From the NCBI GenBank assembly GCA_020442095.1, contig JAGRKY010000361.1:1-7466 (forward strand): DNA of 7,466 bases. The letters run 5' to 3'. Made by a program: the position numbers and the translations under genes. The notes beneath the pieces were generated by a model, which ran no database searches, was not told where the DNA came from, and saw nothing but the letters and a program-made list of their open reading frames with translations. Positions 5,951 through 7,466 of this stretch are shown here, one piece after another; position 1 is the stretch's first letter, and each line of letters begins with the position of its first letter. This DNA comes from Bauldia sp. GTDB taxonomy: Bacteria > Pseudomonadota > Alphaproteobacteria > Rhizobiales > Kaistiaceae.

Positions 5951-6316
5951 TCAGTCGCCGCACCGCCTGTTCGCGACGACATAGCCGGCGTCGAGATCGA
6001 CCTCGATGAGCTGGACCGGCTCGCCTTCGTTGCCGACCTCCACAGCGAGCATCATGTTGCGGTCCCAGGTCTCGCCTTCGCCGGCGCAGCTCGCCGTCAC
6101 TTTCCAGGCCTGGCCCGCGGTGCCGACCGGCGTCACCGAGCCGATGTCGCATTCGCTCTCGTAGTAGACGATCTTGCCGTCCTTGATGACGGTCGGAACG
6201 AGGTCGCCGGCAGGGATGCTGCAGTCATAGGCCCATGAGCCCTCGAACGGCTCGGCCGCGAAAGCCGGCGCGGTCATCACAAGCAGTGCAACGGACGAAA
6301 CCAGCTTCCTCATCAT
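5951..6316 (-). CDS. Small secreted four-cysteine protein, first of a tandem pair
   Basis: This 121-residue hypothetical protein begins MMRKLVSS, followed by a hydrophobic stretch and a signal peptidase site after AFA (residues 18-20). The mature protein of about 101 residues is probably periplasmic. It has EGSW (25-28), Cys32, the segment YYESECDI with Cys56, TASCAGEGETW with Cys77, and a terminal Cys119. The cysteine spacing matches its downstream paralogue except for a one-residue gap between the first two. The ATG at 6316 overlaps the rsmB stop as TGATG, with AGGA (6324-6327) 7 bases upstream; the next ATG at 6313 is also possible. The overlap implies coupling to rsmB translation. The pattern GxW, C, YExxC, CxGEG, C recalls unnamed small secreted proteins of alphaproteobacteria, but I cannot name a family or function. 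Confidence 0.82.
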   Translation of the reverse strand: MMRKLVSSVALLVMTAPAFAAEPFEGSWAYDCSIPAGDLVPTVIKDGKIVYYESECDIGSVTPVGTAGQAWKVTASCAGEGETWDRNMMLAVEVGNEGEPVQLIEVDLDAGYVVANRRCGD

Positions 6317-7466
6317 CACCCTGTCCTCTCCAGCACGCTGACGAAAAAGCCATCGGTACCAGTCTTCCCTGGCGTCAGCATGACGCCATGCGCCGTCTGC
6401 CTGCAAGCCGCCAGCAGGCGCGTCCCGACCTCCGGTTCGAGAGCGCGCTCGACCGCCGTCGCCGGCGCGACGAGCGATACCCCCGCCCCTTCCGCGAGGA
6501 GCGCGGCGATGCGGTCGTCGTTCTCCTCGGCGAGCAGCGAGCAGGTCACATAGACCAGCCGGCCACCCGGCTTGAGGAAGCGCACCGACGAGGATAACAG
6601 CGCCGATTGTTCCCGGGTCCGGTCGTCGAGGTTGCGCTCGCTCAGCCGCCACTTGGCGTCGGGGCGGCGCCGCCATGTGCCGACTCCGGTGCAGGGTGCG
6701 TCGATCAGGACGGCATCCATCCGCCCTTCGAGGTCGTCGAGCGGGACACCGGCGGGACGGACCTGGACGTTGCGTGTCCCGGCCCGTTTCAGCCTGTCAA
6801 AAATAGGCGCCAGCCGCGCCCGGTCGCTGTCCGTTGCCTGTATCTGACCCCGATTCATCATGCCCGCGGCGAGCGCCAGCGTCTTGCCGCCGGCCCCCGC
6901 GCAGAGGTCGAGAACCTGCTCGCCGGGCCTCGCCCCGACCATTAGCGCCGCGATCTGGCTCCCCTCGTCCTGGATCTCGAAAAGCCCCCGCTGGAAGCCG
7001 GGTTCGACCTGGACATTCGGGTGCCGGCCGTCACCCTCCGTCGCCGCGATCCGCAGGCCATCGGGGCTGATCGCCGTCTCGGCTGCATGAAAATTCGCGA
7101 GTGACTTCAGCACCTTGTCGCGATCGGCCTTGAGGCGATTGACCCGCATGTCGAGGGGCGGCCTGAGCGCCAGGGCCTCGGCTTCGCCGACCCATCCTTC
7201 GCCGAGGCTCCGGGCGAAATGCGGCGCGAGCCATTCCGGAATATCCCCGCGGACATGATCGGGCGCCGCACCGAGATCGGCGTCGTCGATCCGCTCCTTC
7301 TCGGCCTCGCTCAAGGGCGGCGGTGCATGCGGCACACCGTCGATCATGGCGGCGAGCCCATCGGCGCCAAATCCCCAGCGTTTTCCGATGGTTGCGAGAA
7401 CGACTGCGCGCGGCGTCTCGTCATCCATCACCCAGGCCGAGGACGCCCGCCAGCGCAGCGCGTCAT
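6316..7466 (-). CDS. rsmB: RsmB/NOP family 16S rRNA (cytosine-C5) methyltransferase, 5' end outside window
   Basis: This enzyme transfers a methyl group from S-adenosylmethionine to C5 of a cytosine in 16S rRNA (C967 in E. coli). The visible 382 residues include the end of an N-terminal NusB-like RNA-binding region (DALRWRASSAW, then DDETPRA). The methyltransferase domain follows: the SAM motif DLCAGAGGKTL (near 6877-6909), motif IV DAPCTGVGTW (near 6672-6701), and motif VI VTCSLL (6532-6549) with the nucleophilic cysteine. The frame stays open to the right edge and the residues before the first GTG/ATG (7431, 7428) look like conserved family sequence, so the true start lies beyond 7466, probably by some 50 residues. 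The stop overlaps the start of the next gene by one base. Assignment to RsmB rather than another NOP-family RNA methyltransferase is likely but not certain. Confidence 0.92.
   Translation of the reverse strand, partial: DALRWRASSAWVMDDETPRAVVLATIGKRWGFGADGLAAMIDGVPHAPPPLSEAEKERIDDADLGAAPDHVRGDIPEWLAPHFARSLGEGWVGEAEALALRPPLDMRVNRLKADRDKVLKSLANFHAAETAISPDGLRIAATEGDGRHPNVQVEPGFQRGLFEIQDEGSQIAALMVGARPGEQVLDLCAGAGGKTLALAAGMMNRGQIQATDSDRARLAPIFDRLKRAGTRNVQVRPAGVPLDDLEGRMDAVLIDAPCTGVGTWRRRPDAKWRLSERNLDDRTREQSALLSSSVRFLKPGGRLVYVTCSLLAEENDDRIAALLAEGAGVSLVAPATAVERALEPEVGTRLLAACRQTAHGVMLTPGKTGTDGFFVSVLERTG

Noticed and set aside
5951..6676. N-terminal extension of the first secreted protein to 241 codons
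   Set aside because: The extra 120 residues overlap rsmB in another frame and would bury a good signal peptide. The ATG at 6316 has a Shine-Dalgarno sequence and a TGATG overlap.

Overview
The window is GC-rich bacterial chromosomal DNA with densely packed genes. Housekeeping GMP synthase (guaA) and an RsmB-type rRNA methyltransferase, both cut by the window ends, flank a mixed set of small accessory genes. Gene content, GC-rich codon use and the form of the RsmB protein suggest an alphaproteobacterium, probably of the Hyphomicrobiales (Rhizobiales). This is an impression from protein style, not a database match.

Layout from left to right. The N-terminal two thirds of guaA lie on the minus strand (1-1038). 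Next comes a divergent pair: a minus-strand short-chain dehydrogenase (1188-1961) and a plus-strand LysE/RhtB exporter (2105-2719). The region between them holds a perfect 8-bp inverted repeat. A second divergent pair is a minus-strand glutathione S-transferase (2742-3377) and a plus-strand HxlR-family regulator (3551-3961). Their shared 173-bp promoter region holds three inverted repeats, one of them a perfect 9+2+9 palindrome. The last block is a same-strand run transcribed right to left: rsmB (from beyond 7466 to 6316), two tandem paralogous small secreted four-cysteine proteins (5951-6316 and 5494-5859), a 5'-methylthioadenosine/S-adenosylhomocysteine nucleosidase-like protein (4822-5478), and a membrane-anchored DUF6544-like protein (3987-4820). 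Spacings of -1, 91, 15 and 1 nt make an operon likely.

How the genes may work together. The GST/HxlR pair looks like a self-contained electrophile or redox response module: the regulator has one cysteine, placed just before its DNA-binding domain, and sits beside palindromic operators. In the rsmB run, the methyltransferase makes S-adenosylhomocysteine and the nucleosidase probably hydrolyses it, a plausible but unproven metabolic link. The two secreted proteins and the DUF6544-like protein have no assigned function and are the least explained part of the window.

I see no tRNA, rRNA, CRISPR array, insertion sequence or phage gene. No stretch over 300 bases lacks a gene.
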